Below, in pieces: positions 54,254 through 64,000 of a stretch of DNA of 64,000 bases. How positions within the stretch are numbered: the first letter of the stretch is position 1; each line of letters opens with the position of its first letter. Location: positions 5,022,001 through 5,086,000 of the forward strand of contig NZ_CP082928.1 in NCBI RefSeq assembly GCF_023517795.1. Reading direction: 5' to 3'. This DNA is from Pseudomonas fulva (GTDB lineage: Bacteria; Pseudomonadota; Gammaproteobacteria; Pseudomonadales; Pseudomonadaceae). Both the position numbers and the translations under genes were made by a program. The notes beneath the pieces were generated by a model. That model ran no database searches. It was not told the DNA's origin and worked only from the letters and a program-made list of their open reading frames with translations.

Positions 54254-54916
54254 GTGTTGTTTCCAGCCACTGCCCCCGATCAGCCATTGCCCAGCCGCCG
54301 CAGCACCACGCCGAGCCTGCCGGAAATCCACGAGTTTCTTGGTTGCCGCACGCCCCAGGCCTGGGTCGAGGCGGCACTGGCCAATCAGGACATCATGCTG
54401 ATCGACCACAAGAACTGCGAATTCAAGGCCGCCAGCACCGCGCTGAGCCTGATGGCCAAGTACAGCTGCCATGTCGACCTGATCAACATGATGTCGCGCC
54501 TGGCCCGTGAGGAGCTGGTGCACCACGAGCAGGTGCTGCGCATCATGAAGCGCCGCAAGATCGGCCTGCGCCCGGTGTCGGCGGCGCGTTATGCCTCGGG
54601 GCTGCGCAAGGTGACGCGCAACCACGAACCCTACAAGCTGGTCGACACCCTGGTGGTCGGCGCCTTTATCGAGGCGCGTAGCTGCGAGCGCTTCGAGGCA
54701 GTGGTGCCGCACCTGGACGACGAGCTGGGCAAGTTCTACTTCGGCCTGCTGAAAAGCGAGGCGCGGCACTTTCAGGGCTACCTGAAGCTGGCCTACCAGT
54801 ACGGCGATGCGGCAGATGTCGACCAGGTGATCGAGCGGGTGAGGGCGGTCGAGCGCGAGCTGATCGAATCGCCCGATACCGAGTTTCGCTTTCACAGCGG
54901 CGTTCCGCAGGCTTGA
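54254..54916 (+). CDS. miaE: tRNA-(ms2io6A)37 hydroxylase MiaE
   Basis: The 220-residue protein has the diiron ferritin-like ligands of MiaE: DHKNCEFKAAS, REELVHHEQVLRIMKRR, GAFIEARSCERFE and LKSEARHFQGYL. It hydroxylates the isopentenyl group of ms2i6A at tRNA position 37. The start is GTG 54254; the next in-frame Met (residue 48) would remove part of the domain. It stands alone. Confidence 0.92.
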   Translation: MLFPATAPDQPLPSRRSTTPSLPEIHEFLGCRTPQAWVEAALANQDIMLIDHKNCEFKAASTALSLMAKYSCHVDLINMMSRLAREELVHHEQVLRIMKRRKIGLRPVSAARYASGLRKVTRNHEPYKLVDTLVVGAFIEARSCERFEAVVPHLDDELGKFYFGLLKSEARHFQGYLKLAYQYGDAADVDQVIERVRAVERELIESPDTEFRFHSGVPQA

Positions 54917-54927
54917 ACGGGACAATT

Positions 54928-54959
54928 CCCGGGTATCGCTGCGCTCAACGCCGGGCTAC
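54928..54959. repeat. Short imperfect-palindrome repeat, copy 2
   Basis: CCCGGGTATCGCTGCGCTCA followed by ACGCCGGGCTAC matches the string at 27377 and sits in the short gap between the convergent miaE and lpxH genes. Confidence 0.5.
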
Positions 54960-54967
54960 CTGGTGTT

Positions 54968-55690
54968 TCAATCCAGGGCGAAGGCGCTCTGGTTGAAGCC
55001 GTTTTCATCGACCTGCAGAGCCCAGCCCTGCTTGTCCCAGTCGCCCAGCACGATGCGTCTGGCCGGCTGACCGTCGACCAGCAGCTCATGGACGGCAGGA
55101 CGGTGGGTGTGGCCGTGGATCAGCGTCTTCACGCCATGGCGTGCCATTACCCGCTGCACTTCATCGGGCGTGACGTCGACGATATCGCTGGCCTTCATGC
55201 GCGTCTGTGAGCGGCTTTCCGAGCGCAGCTTGCGCGCCAGCTTGTGGCGGGTGCTCAGCGGCAGATTGCGCAGGATGAACAGGCTCAGCGGGTTGCGCAG
55301 CAGGCGGCGCATCTTCTGGTAGCCGATATCCAGGGTGCACAGGCTGTCGCCGTGCATCAGCAGGACCTTTTCGCCATTCAGGCTCACTACGTGGGGATCG
55401 CTGAGCAGGGTACAGCCCGCCTCGCGGCAGAACGCCTTGCCGAGCAGGAAGTCGCGGTTGCCGTGCATCAGGTAGATGCGCGTGCCGCTGTCGCTCAGGC
55501 GCCGCAGGGCCGCGGCGATGTCGTGCTGGAAGGGCGTCATGGCATCGTCGCCGATCCATACTTCGAAAAAATCGCCGAGGATGTACAGCGCCTCGGCCTG
55601 GCGCGCCCGGGTGTCGAGAAAATGCAAGAACGCCCGGGAAATGTCCGGGCGCTCCTGTTCAAGATGCAGGTCGGAGATCAGCAGGATCAC
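54968..55690 (-). CDS. lpxH: UDP-2,3-diacylglucosamine hydrolase LpxH
   Basis: The 240-residue metallophosphoesterase has SDLHLEQE (6-13), [11 protein letters not shown] (39-49), HGNRDFLLG (77-85), MHGDSLCT and the late [10 protein letters not shown]. It makes lipid X in lipid A synthesis at the inner membrane. Its start overlaps the ppiB stop by four bases, so the two are cotranscribed. Confidence 0.95.
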   Translation of the reverse strand: MILLISDLHLEQERPDISRAFLHFLDTRARQAEALYILGDFFEVWIGDDAMTPFQHDIAAALRRLSDSGTRIYLMHGNRDFLLGKAFCREAGCTLLSDPHVVSLNGEKVLLMHGDSLCTLDIGYQKMRRLLRNPLSLFILRNLPLSTRHKLARKLRSESRSQTRMKASDIVDVTPDEVQRVMARHGVKTLIHGHTHRPAVHELLVDGQPARRIVLGDWDKQGWALQVDENGFNQSAFALD

Positions 55691-56181
55691 TCGACGATCT
55701 CGGCCTTCTCGATGATCACGTCGTCTGCGGGAACGTCCTGGTGGCCGGACTTCATGGTGGTGGATACGCCCTTGATGGCTTCGACCACGTCCATGCCTTC
55801 GACCACTTCACCGAACACCGCGTAGCCCCAGCCCTGTACGGTCTGCGCGCTGTGGTCGAGGAAGGTGTTGTCGGCGACGTTGATGAAGAACTGCGCGCTG
55901 GCCGAATGCGGCTCCATGGTGCGGGCCATGGCAACGGTGCCGGTCTTGTTGGAGAGGCCGTTGTTGGCCTCGTTCTTGATTGGCGAGCGAGTCGGCTTCT
56001 GCTTCATGCCCGGCTCGAAACCGCCGCCCTGGATCATGAAATTGCCGATCACGCGGTGGAACACGGTGCCGTCGTAATGGCCGCTCTTCACGTATTCCTT
56101 GAAGTTGGCGACGGTTTCCGGCGCCTTGTCTTCGAACAGGTTGAGGGTGATGACGCCGTGGTTGGTGTGCAGCTTGATCAT
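55687..56181 (-). CDS. ppiB: Peptidyl-prolyl cis-trans isomerase B (cyclophilin)
   Basis: The 164-residue cyclophilin has [13 protein letters not shown] with the catalytic Arg, then the [21 protein letters not shown] and [15 protein letters not shown] segments. No signal peptide, so it is cytosolic. It is divergent from glnS and coupled to lpxH, a usual Pseudomonas order. Confidence 0.95.
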   Translation of the reverse strand: MIKLHTNHGVITLNLFEDKAPETVANFKEYVKSGHYDGTVFHRVIGNFMIQGGGFEPGMKQKPTRSPIKNEANNGLSNKTGTVAMARTMEPHSASAQFFINVADNTFLDHSAQTVQGWGYAVFGEVVEGMDVVEAIKGVSTTMKSGHQDVPADDVIIEKAEIVE

Positions 56182-56362
56182 GTGCTTAATCGCTCTGTCG
56201 AGAAAAACGCGGGCCGCTTCAGGCTGACCGGGGCATTAATGCTGCCCGAAGGTCAGTGAGCAGGCACCAAGGCCTGTCAGGGGGTTGACAGCTTGGGCTA
56301 TGATAAGCGCTTTGTTTTAGCCGGCCTACCCTGTGCCGCAATCCGCATGCGCTAAGGACACC

Positions 56363-58027
56363 ATGAGCAAGCCCACCGTCGAAAAAGCCGCCAACTTCCT
56401 GCTGCCCATCGTTCAGGCCGACCTGGACGCTGGCAAGCACGCCAAGATCATCACCCGTTTCCCGCCGGAGCCCAACGGCTACCTGCACATCGGCCATGCC
56501 AAGTCGATCTGCCTGAACTTCGGCCTGGCCCAGGAATTCGGTGGCGAGTGCAACCTGCGTTTCGACGACACCAACCCGGCCAAGGAAGACCAGGAATACA
56601 TCGATGCCATCAAGACCGATGTCCAGTGGCTGGGCTTCACCTGGGCCGGCGAGGAGCGTTATGCCTCCAATTACTTCGACCAGTTGCATGACTGGGCCGT
56701 CGAGCTGATCAAGGCCGGCAAGGCCTATGTGGACGACCTGACGCCGGACGAGGCGCGCGAATACCGCGGCACCCTGAATACCCCCGGCAAGGACAGCCCG
56801 TACCGCGAGCGCAGCGTGGAGGAGAACCTCGACCTGTTCGCCCGCATGAAGGCCGGTGAATTCCCGGACGGCGCCCGTTCCCTGCGCGCCAAGATCGACA
56901 TGGCCTCGCGCAACATGAACCTGCGCGACCCGATCCTCTACCGCATCCGCCATGCCCATCACCACCAGACCGGCGACAAGTGGTGCATCTACCCGAGCTA
57001 CGACTTCACCCATGGCCAGTCCGATGCCATCGAAGGCGTGACCCACTCGATCTGCACCCTGGAATTCGAGGATCACCGCCCGCTGTACGAGTGGTTCCTG
57101 GCCAACCTGCCGGTGCCGGCGCAGCCGCGTCAGTACGAATTCGCCCGTCTGAACCTGAACTACACCATCACCAGCAAGCGCAAGCTCAAGCAACTGGTCG
57201 ACGAGAAGCACGTCAACGGCTGGGACGACCCGCGCATGTCGACGCTCTCGGGCTACCGCCGCCGTGGATATACCCCGGCGTCGATCCGCACCTTCTGCGA
57301 CATGATCGGCGTCAACCGCGCCGGCGGCCTGGTGGATATCGGCATGCTGGAATTCGCCATTCGCGAGGACCTGGACGCCAACGCCTCGCGCGCCATGTGC
57401 GTGCTCAAGCCGCTCAAGGTGGTGATCACCAACTACCCCGAGGGCCAGGTCGAGAACCTGGAGCTGCCGCGCCATCCCAAGCAGGACATGGGCACCCGCG
57501 TGCTGCCGTTCAGCCGCGAGATCTACATCGACGCCAGCGACTTCGAGGAAACCCCGCCGGACGGTTTCAAGCGCCTGATCCCGGGCGGTGAAGCGCGCCT
57601 GCGTGGGAGCTACGTGATTCGTGCCGACGAAGCCATCAAGGACGCTGCCGGCAATATCGTCGAGCTGCGTTGCTCCTATGACGAGAACACCCTGGGCAAG
57701 AACCCGGAAGGCCGCAAGGTCAAGGGCGTGATCCACTGGGTGCCGGCTGCAGGCAGCGTCGAGTGCGAAGTGCGCCTGTACGATCGCCTGTTCAAGTCCG
57801 CCAACCCTGAGAAGAGTGAGGAGGGCGGCAGCTTCCTCGACAACATCAACCCGGATTCGCTGGTGGTGCTCAGTGGCTGCCGCGCCGAGCCGTCGCTGGC
57901 CAAGGCCGCCGCTGACGACCGCTTCCAGTTCGAGCGCGAGGGCTACTTCTGCCTGGACAAGGATTCGACCGCCGATGCCCTGGTGTTCAACCGGACCGTC
58001 ACCCTGCGCGACTCGTGGGGGCAGTAA
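56363..58027 (+). CDS. glnS: Glutaminyl-tRNA synthetase
   Basis: The 554-residue class I synthetase has [15 protein letters not shown] (HIGH at 42-45) and the KMSKS equivalent [12 protein letters not shown]. The family's [14 protein letters not shown] and [22 protein letters not shown] segments are also present. It charges tRNA-Gln. ATG 56363 follows AAGGACACC. Its stop shares a base with the cysS start (TAATG). Confidence 0.97.
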   Translation: MSKPTVEKAANFLLPIVQADLDAGKHAKIITRFPPEPNGYLHIGHAKSICLNFGLAQEFGGECNLRFDDTNPAKEDQEYIDAIKTDVQWLGFTWAGEERYASNYFDQLHDWAVELIKAGKAYVDDLTPDEAREYRGTLNTPGKDSPYRERSVEENLDLFARMKAGEFPDGARSLRAKIDMASRNMNLRDPILYRIRHAHHHQTGDKWCIYPSYDFTHGQSDAIEGVTHSICTLEFEDHRPLYEWFLANLPVPAQPRQYEFARLNLNYTITSKRKLKQLVDEKHVNGWDDPRMSTLSGYRRRGYTPASIRTFCDMIGVNRAGGLVDIGMLEFAIREDLDANASRAMCVLKPLKVVITNYPEGQVENLELPRHPKQDMGTRVLPFSREIYIDASDFEETPPDGFKRLIPGGEARLRGSYVIRADEAIKDAAGNIVELRCSYDENTLGKNPEGRKVKGVIHWVPAAGSVECEVRLYDRLFKSANPEKSEEGGSFLDNINPDSLVVLSGCRAEPSLAKAAADDRFQFEREGYFCLDKDSTADALVFNRTVTLRDSWGQ

Positions 58028-59412
58028 TGGCACTGTCGATCTACAACACGCTCAGCAAGGTCAAGGAACCGTTCCAGCCGCTGGTCGGTAACAGCGTACG
58101 CATGTACGTGTGCGGCATGACCGTGTACGACTTCTGCCACATCGGCCACGCCCGGGTGATGGTCGCCTTCGACGTGGTCACCCGCTGGCTGCGCCATCGC
58201 GGCTATGACGTGACCTACGTGCGCAACATCACCGACATCGACGACAAGATCATCAAGCGTGCCAGGGAGAACGGCGAGCCGTTCGAAGCACTGGTCGAGC
58301 GCATGATCGCGGCGATGCACGAGGACGAAGGCCGTCTCAACGTGCTGCGCCCGGACATCGAGCCGCGTGCCACCGGCCATATCGCCGGCATGCACCAGAT
58401 GATCCAGACCCTGATCGACAAGGGCTATGCCTATGCCCCGGGCAATGGCGACGTCTACTACCGCGTCACCCGGTTCGAGACCTACGGCAAGCTGTCGCGC
58501 CGCAAGATCGACGAGCTGAAGATCGGTGCGCGCATCGAGGTCGACGAAATCAAGGAGGACCCGCTCGACTTCGTGCTCTGGAAGGGTGCCAAACCGGGTG
58601 AGCCGAGCTGGGAATCGCCTTGGGGCAAGGGCCGGCCGGGCTGGCATATCGAGTGTTCGGTGATGTCCACCTGCTGCCTGGGCGAGACCTTCGACATTCA
58701 CGGCGGCGGCCCTGACCTGGTGTTCCCGCACCACGAGAACGAAATCGCCCAGAGCGAGGCGGCCACCGGCAAGCAGTACGCCAATGCCTGGATGCACGCC
58801 GGCGCGGTGCGCGTGGACGGCGAGAAGATGTCCAAGAGCCTGGGCAACTTCTTCACCATCCGCGAGGTGCTGGAAAAGTATCACCCGGAGGTGGTGCGCT
58901 ACCTGCTGGTGTCCAGCCACTACCGCAGCCCGATCAATTACTCCGAAGAAAGCCTGCGCGAGGCCAAGGGCGCCCTGGAGCGTTTCTACAACGGTCTCAA
59001 GGGCCTGCCCCAGGCTCGGCCTGCCGGTGGCGAGGGCTTCGTCGAGCGCTTCAGCGCGGCGATGGACGACGACTTCAACTCGCCGGAAGCCTGCGCCGTG
59101 CTGTTCGAGATGATTCGCGAGGTCAACCGCCTGCGTGAATCCGACCTGCAGGCGGCTGCTGGCCTGGCCGCGCAGCTCAAGGCGCTGGCCGGTCTGCTTG
59201 GCGTGCTGCAGCTCGAGCCTGAGGCATTCCTTCAGGCCGGTGCTGCCGGCAAGGTCGATGCAGCCGAAGTCGAGGCCCTTATTGCCGCGCGCCTGCAGGC
59301 ACGCGCCGAGAAGAACTGGGCGGAAAGCGACCGCATCCGCGATCAGATCACCGCGCTCGGTGTGGTGCTCGAAGATGGCAAGGGCGGCACCACCTGGCGC
59401 CTCGCCGAGTAA
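58027..59412 (+). CDS. cysS: Cysteinyl-tRNA synthetase
   Basis: The 461-residue enzyme has the zinc-binding [16 protein letters not shown] (HIGH at 38-41, Cys29), WHIECSVMS with a second zinc cysteine, [11 protein letters not shown] and KMSKS near 267. It charges tRNA-Cys. The start overlaps the glnS stop by one base. A strong terminator follows 14 bp after the stop. Confidence 0.97.
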   Translation: MALSIYNTLSKVKEPFQPLVGNSVRMYVCGMTVYDFCHIGHARVMVAFDVVTRWLRHRGYDVTYVRNITDIDDKIIKRARENGEPFEALVERMIAAMHEDEGRLNVLRPDIEPRATGHIAGMHQMIQTLIDKGYAYAPGNGDVYYRVTRFETYGKLSRRKIDELKIGARIEVDEIKEDPLDFVLWKGAKPGEPSWESPWGKGRPGWHIECSVMSTCCLGETFDIHGGGPDLVFPHHENEIAQSEAATGKQYANAWMHAGAVRVDGEKMSKSLGNFFTIREVLEKYHPEVVRYLLVSSHYRSPINYSEESLREAKGALERFYNGLKGLPQARPAGGEGFVERFSAAMDDDFNSPEACAVLFEMIREVNRLRESDLQAAAGLAAQLKALAGLLGVLQLEPEAFLQAGAAGKVDAAEVEALIAARLQARAEKNWAESDRIRDQITALGVVLEDGKGGTTWRLAE

Positions 59413-59426
59413 TCGCCCACCTCGAT

Positions 59427-59452
59427 GAAAAGGCCGCTGATGCGGCCTTTTC
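59427..59452 (+). terminator. Intrinsic terminator of glnS-cysS
   Basis: GAAAAGGCCGC and GCGGCCTTTTC pair over 11 bp around TGAT and supply both A and T runs. Confidence 0.9.
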
Positions 59453-59491
59453 ATTTCCAGATGCACACACCGAAACCGCTACGGAAACCCC

Positions 59492-61426
59492 ATGCTGACC
59501 CGCTACAAACTGCTGCTCTCCAACACCCTGGCTCGTTACTTCCCGCGTACCGCGGCGTACCTCGAGGCCGAGAAGCATGCCGCCGCCGAGCGCGCAAAGG
59601 CAGCGGCGAAAAAACCGGCAGCGAAGAACAAGCCTGCAGCGGCAAGGCGCGGAGCCAAGGGGGCGAGTGGCGGCAAGAACAAAGGAGAGCCAGCCCCAAA
59701 AAAGCCCGTAAGGCGCGCTAGCGCCGGTATCTACTCGGCGGCGGCAATCAAGGTGACGGCAGCCCAGGAACAGGCGATGCGCGAAACGGTGGTGCGGGCT
59801 GTCGCGGCCGGCGTCATCGGCGCGCCGTCCGACGAGCAGTGGGCAATGATCCTCTGTCGCCAGCCGCTGACCCGCATCTTCGCCGGGGCCGGCTCAGGCA
59901 AGTCGACGACCCTGGTGCTGCGGGTGGTGTTCATGCTCTGCCACCTGAATGTCGAGCCTGAGCGGCTGACGGTGATTTCCTTCACCAACGCCTCCTGCGC
60001 CGAGTTGCGCGAACGACTGATCAAGGTGCTCGAGTTCTGGCAGTCGCCCGTCGATGCGCAGGCGGTCCGCCAACGCGTACGCACCTTCCATTCGGCCATG
60101 GGCGTGCTGGCGCGCGAGGTGCTGGGTAATCCCGCCTGGTTCGAGCAAGTGGGCGACAAGCAGGCATTGGCGAACGAGCCGGACAACCCCCTGGCCGGCG
60201 GACGCCTGGGGCCTGCGCAAACGCGTTTGCTGAAGGACGCCTACCAGGCCTGCTACGCCGCTGATCCGGCGTTTCGCGGCTGGGTTCACGAGCTGCTCGG
60301 TTCGCCGCCGCCCGATCCGCAAAAGACGCTGCCCAAGGCGCCGATGCAACCCTTCAGGTTGCCGGGCGAGCTGCACGCCGCGCCCTTGTTCGAGGTGTTT
60401 TACGGGCAGGCGGGCTTTATCGAAAGCATCGGCATTGGTATCGAGCAGATGAGGGTGGCGGCGCTGGCCTGCTCACCAGTCGAGCGGACCTTCCTGCTGG
60501 CACTGCAGGCGTTCTGGAAGGCCTTCGATCAGCAACTGAGTCAGCAGGGGCTGATGACCTTCAATGGTGCCTTCCAGCAACTGACGCGAATGCTCGATGA
60601 GGTTGATGGGCGCCTGGATGGGGCGGTGCTGCAGGGCTTTTCCCATCTGCTGATCGACGAGTTCCAGGACGTCTCGCCGCAGATCGTGCAGTGGTTGCAG
60701 GCGTTGCACCGGCGGTTGGCCGGCATGGGCGCCGCGGTCAGCCTGATGGCCATCGGCGACGACTGGCAGTCGATCTATGGCTGGCGGGGCAGTTCGCCCG
60801 AGCTGTTCATGGCCTTCGACCGGCACTTCCCCAGCAAAGGCAAGGGCAAGAGTGCGCTGCTGATGCTGCAGGCCAATTACCGCTCCATCGAGCCGGTGAT
60901 CCGCGATGCCGAATCCATACTCGGCGAGGTGGCCTTCAAGCAGGACAAGACGACGACGGCGATCCGCAGCGCGCCGCCAGGCAGTCATGGCGTGAAGCTG
61001 GTGACGCCGTTCGAGCTGGCCCGTGATATGGCCGAGTTGCACAGGCAGATCGCGGCGCAATGCGACTATGCCCGCGACATCGACTCGAGGGAGCGTACCG
61101 CGGTGCTGCTGCTGGGGCGGCGCAACGACACCCTCAAAGACATCCAGGCCGGGCTCGACCGCAAGCTGCCGGTCAAGGCCTATACCATCCACCGTGCCAA
61201 GGGCCTGCAGGCCGAGGTGGCGATCATCGTCGACGACTGCCTGCCAACCACGTCCCATCCGCTGCGTAATGCGCTGTACGCCTACTGCGGTTTCTTCGCC
61301 AACAGCTATGACCAGGCGATGGCCGACGAAAGCCTTCGCCTGGGTTATGTGGCCGTTACCCGGGGCGTCAGCCGTGTGCTGTGGTTCGTGCGCAAGCCCC
61401 AGGGCGCCACCCGCTCATTGGGCTGA
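59492..61426 (+). CDS. UvrD/Rep-like superfamily 1 DNA helicase
   Basis: The 644-residue protein has Walker A FAGAGSGKSTT (131-140), motif Ia SFTNASCAELRER, motif II LLIDEFQDVSP, motif III GDDWQSIYGWRGSSP, motif IV ANYRS, and C-terminal TIHRAKGLQAE and YVAVTRG. The first 80 or so residues are rich in Lys, Ala and Gly (AAKKPAAKNKPAAARRG) and look disordered and DNA-binding. It lies alone between cysS and folD. It is shorter than UvrD (about 720) and lacks a recognisable UvrD C-terminal domain, so it is a distinct group of unclear role. Confidence 0.87.
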   Translation: MLTRYKLLLSNTLARYFPRTAAYLEAEKHAAAERAKAAAKKPAAKNKPAAARRGAKGASGGKNKGEPAPKKPVRRASAGIYSAAAIKVTAAQEQAMRETVVRAVAAGVIGAPSDEQWAMILCRQPLTRIFAGAGSGKSTTLVLRVVFMLCHLNVEPERLTVISFTNASCAELRERLIKVLEFWQSPVDAQAVRQRVRTFHSAMGVLAREVLGNPAWFEQVGDKQALANEPDNPLAGGRLGPAQTRLLKDAYQACYAADPAFRGWVHELLGSPPPDPQKTLPKAPMQPFRLPGELHAAPLFEVFYGQAGFIESIGIGIEQMRVAALACSPVERTFLLALQAFWKAFDQQLSQQGLMTFNGAFQQLTRMLDEVDGRLDGAVLQGFSHLLIDEFQDVSPQIVQWLQALHRRLAGMGAAVSLMAIGDDWQSIYGWRGSSPELFMAFDRHFPSKGKGKSALLMLQANYRSIEPVIRDAESILGEVAFKQDKTTTAIRSAPPGSHGVKLVTPFELARDMAELHRQIAAQCDYARDIDSRERTAVLLLGRRNDTLKDIQAGLDRKLPVKAYTIHRAKGLQAEVAIIVDDCLPTTSHPLRNALYAYCGFFANSYDQAMADESLRLGYVAVTRGVSRVLWFVRKPQGATRSLG

Positions 61427-61432
61427 AATGAA

Positions 61433-61455
61433 AACGGCGCCACAAGGGCGCCGTT
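61433..61455. terminator. Bidirectional terminator hairpin
   Basis: AACGGCGCC and GGCGCCGTT pair over nine bp around ACAAG between the convergent helicase and folD genes. AAAA on the left gives a T run for the leftward gene. Confidence 0.8.
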
Positions 61456-61473
61456 CATACAGTGCAGCGGCCG

Positions 61474-62328
61474 TCAGTCGTGCAGGTGCTCTGCGGCGTG
61501 CAGGGTGTTTTCCAGCAGGCAGGCGCGGGTCATCGGGCCGACACCGCCGGGTACCGGGGTGATCCAGCCGGCGCGGGGCAGGGCGGTTTCATAGACCACG
61601 TCGCCGATCAGCTTGCCATCGGCCTGGCGGTTGATGCCGACGTCGATGACGATCGCCCCCTCCTTGACCCACTCACCCTTGACCAACCCCGGCTTGCCAG
61701 CCGCGACCACGACGATATCGGCCTGGGCCACATGGCCGGCCAGGTCCTTGGTGAAGCGGTGGGTGATGGTCACGGTGCAGCCGCCGAGCAGCAGCTCCAA
61801 CGCCATCGGTCGGCCAACGATATTCGAGGCGCCCACTACCACGGCGTGCATGCCATAGAGATCCTGGCCTGTGCTGGCCAGCAGGGTCATGATGCCCTTG
61901 GGGGTGCAGGGGCGCAGCAGTGGCATGCGCTGGGCCAGGCGGCCGATGTTATACGGGTGGAAACCGTCCACGTCCTTGTCCGGGCGAATGCGCTCGAGCA
62001 GCAGCGAAGCGTCCAGGTGGGCCGGCAGTGGCAACTGCAGCAGAATGCCGTCGATGCTGGCATCTTCGTTCAGCGAGTCGATCAGGTCGCGCAACTCATC
62101 CTGGCTGGTTTCGGCGCCGAGGTCGTAGGCGCGGGAGATGAAGCCGACTTCCTCGCAATCCTTGCGCTTGTGCGCGACGTAAACCTGAGAGGCGGGGTCG
62201 CTGCCGACCAGGATCACTGCCAGGCCGGGAGCGCGCAGCCCCTGCTCGCGTCGTTCGGCGACGCGCTGGGCGATCTGCTGGCGGATATTGGCGGCAATCG
62301 CTTTGCCATCTATCAGTTGTGCGGTCAT
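61474..62328 (-). CDS. folD: Bifunctional methylenetetrahydrofolate dehydrogenase/cyclohydrolase FolD
   Basis: The 284-residue enzyme has [22 protein letters not shown] with the catalytic Lys, [37 protein letters not shown] and [19 protein letters not shown] for [14 protein letters not shown] closes the protein. It interconverts one-carbon tetrahydrofolates in the cytosol. It is divergent from the tRNA cluster. Confidence 0.97.
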   Translation of the reverse strand: MTAQLIDGKAIAANIRQQIAQRVAERREQGLRAPGLAVILVGSDPASQVYVAHKRKDCEEVGFISRAYDLGAETSQDELRDLIDSLNEDASIDGILLQLPLPAHLDASLLLERIRPDKDVDGFHPYNIGRLAQRMPLLRPCTPKGIMTLLASTGQDLYGMHAVVVGASNIVGRPMALELLLGGCTVTITHRFTKDLAGHVAQADIVVVAAGKPGLVKGEWVKEGAIVIDVGINRQADGKLIGDVVYETALPRAGWITPVPGGVGPMTRACLLENTLHAAEHLHD

Positions 62329-62460
62329 TGCGCTTGGTTAACCATCGAAAGGGAGAAAAAAGGACGCGCATTCTCGCATGGCATTAAGGAAGGGCAAAGG
62401 CGGCAGAACGCAGATTTGGTGTAACTCCTTTATCTAGCTGAATTTTTTTCGATTTGGGTG

Positions 62461-62489
62461 TTGACGCCTCAGGGGCGCCTCTATAAGAT
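62461..62489 (+). promoter_or_regulatory. Sigma-70 promoter of the tRNA operon
   Basis: TTGACG and TAAGAT are 17 bp apart (TATAAG at 15 bp is an alternative), followed by a GC-rich GCGCACC discriminator typical of stably repressed tRNA/rRNA promoters. The first tRNA starts about 105 bp downstream. Confidence 0.65.
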
Positions 62490-62595
62490 GCGCACCACTT
62501 GGCGAGCACAGCAAGTGACAGGGTGAAGCGGCAAAGGCAGCAACGAAAGTAGCCGCACTAGCCGAAGCTTGAAGTCTGCTCTGGTGGATGGATAA

Positions 62596-62672
62596 GTGCC
62601 CGTAGCTCAGCTGGATAGAGCATCCGCCTTCTAAGCGGATGGTCGCAGGTTCGAGTCCTGCCGGGTGCGCCA
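62596..62672 (+). tRNA. tRNA-Arg (anticodon TCT)
   Basis: Seventy-seven bases with acceptor GTGCCCG/CGGGTGC, D-arm AGCTCAGCTGGATAGAGC, anticodon stem ATCCGC/GCGGAT with loop CTTCTAA, T-arm GCAGGTTCGAGTCCTGC and encoded CCA. The anticodon is at 62630-62632. Confidence 0.97.
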
Positions 62673-62711
62673 CTAGGTGTGTCGGCACAAGTGAAAGCAG
62701 CAAAGCAATAT

Positions 62712-62788
62712 GGTGGGCGTAGCTCAGTTGGTAGAGCACAGGATTGTGGCTCCTGGTGTCGAGGGTTCGATCCCCTTCGTCCACCCCA
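62712..62788 (+). tRNA. tRNA-His (anticodon GTG)
   Basis: The acceptor arm GGTGGGCG includes the extra G at position -1 pairing with the discriminator C, diagnostic for tRNA-His. The anticodon loop is TTGTGGC, the T-arm has GGTTCGATCC, and CCA is encoded. The anticodon is at 62746-62748. Confidence 0.97.
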
Positions 62789-62795
62789 TATTCTG

Positions 62796-62827
62796 AAAAC
62801 GCCAGGCCCTTAAAAGCCTGGCGTTTT
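62796..62827 (+). terminator. Terminator-like hairpin between tRNA-His and tRNA-Leu
   Basis: AAAACGCCAGGC pairs with GCCTGGCGTTTT around CCTTAAAA, followed by another T. It could end transcription of the first two tRNAs or act as a processing signal; tRNA-Leu follows only 22 bp later. Confidence 0.75.
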
Positions 62828-62849
62828 TGTTTGTAAAACGTATTACCAC

Positions 62850-62934
62850 GCGGACGTGGTGGAATTGGTAGACACACTGGATTTAGGTTCCAGCGCCGCA
62901 AGGCGTGAGAGTTCGAGTCTCTCCGTCCGCACCA
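62850..62934 (+). tRNA. tRNA-Leu (anticodon TAG)
   Basis: Eighty-five bases with acceptor GCGGACG/CGTCCGC, a long variable arm (CGCCGCAAGGCGT) typical of class II tRNA, anticodon loop TTTAGGT, T-arm GAGTTCGAGTCTC and encoded CCA. The anticodon is at 62884-62886. Confidence 0.97.
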
Positions 62935-63059
62935 TCTTTACGCCCCTCCCGCTTGCCACCTGCATCTAGGGTGACTTCTGCAAGACCTCCCTCTAGAATG
63001 CATGCCCTTGAATGGGGCCGGTAAGCGGCCGGCATACGTCTGTGCAACGAGGAATATCC

Positions 63060-64000
63060 ATGCAAGTTTCTGTTGAAAGCACTTCCGCTCTCGAGCGCCG
63101 CATGAGCATCACTGTGCCGGCCGAGCGCATCGAGACCCAGGTCAACAAGCGTCTGCAGCAGACTGCCCAGAAAGCCAAGATCCCTGGCTTCCGCCCCGGC
63201 AAGGTGCCGATGAGCGTGATTCGCCAGCGTTTCGAAGCGGACGCGCGCCAGGAAGCGGTAGGCGACGTCATCCAGTCTTCCTTCTATGAGGCGGTGGCCG
63301 AACAGAAACTCGCACCGGCCGGTCAGCCTTCGGTCGAGCCGAAAGTGCTGGAGAAGGGCAAGGACCTGGAGTTCGTCGCGACCTTCGAAGTGTTCCCGGA
63401 AATCAAGGTCAGCGGCCTCGAAGGCATCGCCATCGAGCGTCAGCAGGCTGAAGTGGCCGATTCCGACGTCGACAACATGCTGGACATCCTGCGCAAGCAG
63501 AACACCCGTTTCGAAGCCGTGGACCGCGCTGCCGAGAAAGACGACCAGCTGAACATCGATTTCGTCGGCAAGATCGACGGTGAGGCCTTCGCGGGCGGTT
63601 CCGCCACCGGCACCCAGCTGGTGCTGGGCTCCGGCCGCATGATCCCGGGCTTCGAAGATGCCCTGATCGGTGCCAAGGCCGGTGAAGAGCGGGTGATCAA
63701 CCCGACTTTCCCCGAGGACTACCAGAACCTCGATCTGGCTGGCAAAACCGCTGAGTTCACCGTCAAGGTCAACAGCGTTTCCGCCCCGCAACTGCCGGAG
63801 CTGAACGACGAGTTCTTCGCCCTGTTCGGTATCAAGGAAGGTGGTCTGGAAGGTTTCCGCGCCGAAGTTCGCAAGAACATGGAGCGTGAGCTGCGTCAGG
63901 CCATCAAGTCCAAGATCAAGAACCAGGTCATGGAAGGCCTGCTGGCCGCCAACCCGGTCGAAGTGCCCAAGGCGCTGATCGCCAGCGAAGTGAACAACCT
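63060..64000 (+). CDS. tig: Trigger factor (5' part, cut by window edge)
   Basis: The 313 visible residues begin [20 protein letters not shown] and include the ribosome-docking signature [12 protein letters not shown] near 43. The FKBP-type isomerase domain follows ([32 protein letters not shown]), and the helical C-domain starts [16 protein letters not shown]. Full length is about 435, so the end is outside. It is the ribosome-bound chaperone for nascent proteins. GAGGAATATCC precedes the ATG. Its place after folD and the tRNAs is typical for Pseudomonas. Confidence 0.96.
   Translation, partial: MQVSVESTSALERRMSITVPAERIETQVNKRLQQTAQKAKIPGFRPGKVPMSVIRQRFEADARQEAVGDVIQSSFYEAVAEQKLAPAGQPSVEPKVLEKGKDLEFVATFEVFPEIKVSGLEGIAIERQQAEVADSDVDNMLDILRKQNTRFEAVDRAAEKDDQLNIDFVGKIDGEAFAGGSATGTQLVLGSGRMIPGFEDALIGAKAGEERVINPTFPEDYQNLDLAGKTAEFTVKVNSVSAPQLPELNDEFFALFGIKEGGLEGFRAEVRKNMERELRQAIKSKIKNQVMEGLLAANPVEVPKALIASEVNN

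Noticed and set aside
56219..58033. 604-codon open frame antisense to glnS
   Set aside because: glnS is unmistakable on the other strand; the antisense product has no recognisable motif and a composition typical of a GC-rich shadow frame.

Overview
The window looks like a piece of a Pseudomonas chromosome. It is GC-rich and carries several gene orders typical of that genus: ppiB-lpxH divergent from glnS-cysS; folD followed by tRNA-Arg, tRNA-His, tRNA-Leu and tig; an sfnR/sfnG organosulfur cluster; and REP-type intergenic repeats. The species cannot be fixed from the sequence. There is no rRNA, CRISPR array, prophage or transposase gene. All assignments come from reading motifs and family resemblance; no search was run.

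1-12.9 kb is an organosulfur (dimethylsulfone/methanesulfonate) island. A rightward operon holds an msuE-like FMN reductase, sfnG, a degenerate AMP-binding protein and a branched-chain-amino-acid-type ABC transporter. A leftward operon holds an MsuC-like flavin monooxygenase, the sigma-54 activator sfnR, msuD and an amidohydrolase. A third monooxygenase gene is cut by the left edge. Three -24/-12 (sigma-54) promoters, and a shared block of CAACAG/CTGTTG inverted repeats in both control regions, suggest a single SfnR regulon. 13-24 kb holds a broken chemoreceptor gene, a lipoprotein, an orphan polyamine-type binding protein, nhaA behind a structured leader resembling the nhaA-I RNA, an AraC regulator, a sugar-acid/keto-acid catabolic cluster (MFS, FAA hydrolase, SDR, 2-hydroxyacid dehydrogenase), and mntP behind a yybP-ykoY (Mn2+) riboswitch.

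24.5-31.9 kb is the most unusual part. It is one tightly coupled operon with a GntR/HutC regulator, an AprA-like flavoprotein, an AprB-like two-cluster ferredoxin, an SsuA/TauA-type binding protein that appears to carry a NosL-like C-terminal domain, its permease and ATPase, a HEAT-repeat protein and a DUF971 protein. It looks like an uncharacterised redox system with its own importer, plausibly for a sulfur compound.

32.2-39.6 kb pairs zinc-independent ribosomal protein paralogues (L31B, L36) behind a Zur-box-like palindrome with a divergent operon led by a second Zur-like palindrome and a cobalamin riboswitch. That operon encodes a FecCD/BtuCD-type transporter, a pseudoazurin, an MFS protein and an OprD-type porin. 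39.6-54 kb is ordinary accessory and housekeeping material: MscS, CurA-like reductase, BASS symporter, BenE, LysE, MarR, an aminotransferase, a GST, the cadA/cadR metal-resistance pair, a glutaredoxin, a universal stress protein and a duplicated DUF305 protein. Two small non-coding elements with terminal inverted repeats (46.3 and 51.5 kb) lie among these genes. 54-64 kb is core: miaE, lpxH, ppiB, glnS, cysS, a UvrD-like helicase, folD, three tRNAs and the start of tig.
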